DNA from: Trinickia terrae | GTDB taxonomy: Bacteria > Pseudomonadota > Gammaproteobacteria > Burkholderiales > Burkholderiaceae | Length of the DNA stretch: 64,000 nt | Assembly (NCBI RefSeq): GCF_005144415.1 | Contig: NZ_SWJE01000013.1 | Location: 118,432-182,431, forward strand | Direction of reading: 5' to 3' | Shown here: positions 62,954 through 64,000 of the stretch, one piece after another | Numbering within the stretch: position 1 is the first letter of the stretch | Layout of the letters: each line of letters starts with the position of its first letter | Position numbers and translations under genes: made by a program | The notes under the pieces: generated by a model | Database searches by the model: none | What the model was told of the DNA's origin: nothing | Seen by the model: the letters and a program-made list of their open reading frames with translations, nothing else

Positions 62954-63008
62954 GTTTGCCTTGCTGCCCGGCTTTGCCAGACGCCGCCTGTTGCGGCAAC
63001 GGCTTCGG

Positions 63009-63956
63009 TCAGCCGAGTGCGCTCACGAGTTCCGGCACGACGGTGAACAGGTCGCCGACGAGGCCGTAATCGGCGACGCTGAAGATCGGCGCTTCCGGGT
63101 CCTTGTTGATCGCCACGATCACCTTCGAGTCCTTCATGCCCGCCAAGTGCTGGATCGCGCCCGAGATGCCCACCGCCACGTACAGTTGCGGCGCGACGAT
63201 CTTGCCCGTCTGCCCCACCTGGTAGTCGTTCGGCACGTAGCCCGCGTCCACCGCCGCGCGCGACGCGCCCAGCGCCGCGTTCAGCTTGTCCGCCAACGGC
63301 TCCAGCACCAACGCGAAGTTCTCGCCGCTGCCCAAGCCGCGTCCGCCCGACACGACGATGTGCGCGCTCGTCAGCTCAGGCCGATCCAGTTTCGTCACCT
63401 CGCGGTTCACGAACTGCGAAACGCCTGCGTCGGCTGCGGCCGCGATCGTTTCGACTGCCGCGCTGCCGCCAACGGCCGCCACCGCGTCGAAGCCCGTCGC
63501 GCGCACCGTGATCACCTTGATCGGATCGCTCGACTGCACCGTCGCGATCGCGTTGCCCGCGTAGATCGGGCGCTCGAACGTATCCGGCGCATCGACCGCC
63601 GTGATCTCGCTGATCTGCGCCACGTCGAGCTTGGCCGCCACGCGCGGCGCGATGTTCTTGCCGTAGGGCGTGGCCGGAGCGAGGATGTGCGTGTAGTCCT
63701 TCGCCGGGTCTTGCACCAGCGTCAGCACCGTCGCTTCGACGTTTTCCGCCAGGCCTTCGGCCAGTTGCGGGGCGTCGGCCAGCAGCACCTTGGCTACGCC
63801 CGCGATCTTCGCAGCGGCATCCGCCGCGGCTTGCGCGTTGTGGCCCGCCACCAGCACGTGAATGTCGCCACCGATCTTTTGCGCGGCCGCCACCGTGTTC
63901 AGCGTCGCGCCCTTGATCGACGCGTTGTCATGCTCGGCAATTACCAGAATCGTCAT
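63009..63956 (-). CDS. etfA: Electron transfer flavoprotein alpha subunit
   Basis: A 315-aa EtfA carrying FAD. It takes electrons from acyl-CoA dehydrogenases and hands them to ETF-quinone oxidoreductase. The N-terminal [20 protein letters not shown] and the C-terminal FAD domain [40 protein letters not shown] and [20 protein letters not shown] are clear. It follows etfB by 23 bases, and the acyl-CoA dehydrogenase gene is next on the strand, so function is shared. Confidence 0.97.
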   Translation of the reverse strand: MTILVIAEHDNASIKGATLNTVAAAQKIGGDIHVLVAGHNAQAAADAAAKIAGVAKVLLADAPQLAEGLAENVEATVLTLVQDPAKDYTHILAPATPYGKNIAPRVAAKLDVAQISEITAVDAPDTFERPIYAGNAIATVQSSDPIKVITVRATGFDAVAAVGGSAAVETIAAAADAGVSQFVNREVTKLDRPELTSAHIVVSGGRGLGSGENFALVLEPLADKLNAALGASRAAVDAGYVPNDYQVGQTGKIVAPQLYVAVGISGAIQHLAGMKDSKVIVAINKDPEAPIFSVADYGLVGDLFTVVPELVSALG

Positions 63957-63979
63957 CTCTTTCCTCTTCGCGTCGTCTC

Positions 63980-64000
63980 TTACAGCACCTTGGCTTCGGT
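63980..64000 (-). CDS. etfB: Electron transfer flavoprotein beta subunit (3' end, partial)
   Basis: The frame entering from the right edge ends TEAKVL-stop (TAA at 63980-63982). It lies immediately before etfA in the expected etfB-etfA order. Only six residues are visible, so the call rests mainly on position. Confidence 0.6.
   Translation of the reverse strand, partial: TEAKVL

Overview
The window is a high-GC chromosomal segment of a betaproteobacterium, most likely Burkholderia sensu lato (Burkholderia, Paraburkholderia, Trinickia or a relative). This rests on overall base composition, on a conserved gene order (rpsP-rimM-trmD-rplS; folA-pmbA-yjgA-mog-orn; M48 peptidase-rsgA), and on typical Burkholderiaceae neighbours such as pncB next to fdxA. 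No plasmid, phage, transposase or CRISPR array was seen.

Layout. 1-7700: GNAT acetyltransferase, ghrB-rmuC pair, a NhaD-like antiporter, lutC, pncB, fdxA and two identical tRNA-Asn genes. 7.8-17.2 kb: creA, a DUF4865 protein, an AraC regulator with azlCD, an unknown 255-aa protein, and a MocR regulator divergent from a DadA-like oxidase plus an orphan branched-chain-type binding protein. 17.2-34.3 kb: glnHPQ, a SulP transporter, a small S4 protein, a MATE pump, fumC, a thioesterase, a GlxA-type regulator, a four-PAS histidine kinase, an ArsR regulator, a large FecR/DUF6600 repeat protein, and thyA.

34.5-44.3 kb holds the most notable system: a Fap-type functional amyloid operon. A putative sigma-54 promoter with palindromic upstream sites leads into seven same-strand genes. 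These encode two small exported proteins, a small and a large amyloid-repeat protein with three GN..N..N repeats each, a FapD-like C39 peptidase, a FapE-like exported protein, and a FapF-like coiled-coil plus beta-barrel secretion pore. The block is bracketed by two paralogous VpsR-type sigma-54 activators, one on each side. Two of the exported proteins carry a shared double-glycine-like motif that could be processed by the C39 peptidase. The whole block lies between thyA and folA.

44.9-46.4 kb is an AT-rich patch with one secreted protein gene and a decayed, frameshifted second copy. 46.4-57.1 kb is core housekeeping: pmbA, yjgA/darP, mog, orn, an M48 peptidase, rsgA, a DUF2007 protein, a CobD/CbiB-family protein, a Nudix hydrolase and the ribosomal operon. 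57.3-64.0 kb: a TM2 protein, a radical-SAM protein preceded by a perfect LexA-type box, an Lrp regulator divergent from dadA, an acyl-CoA dehydrogenase and etfA, with the tail of etfB at the edge.

A dispersed hairpin repeat family occurs at three sites (about 571-617, 16516-16620 and a partial copy at 39661-39685). All functional calls come from reading motifs by eye; no database search was run.
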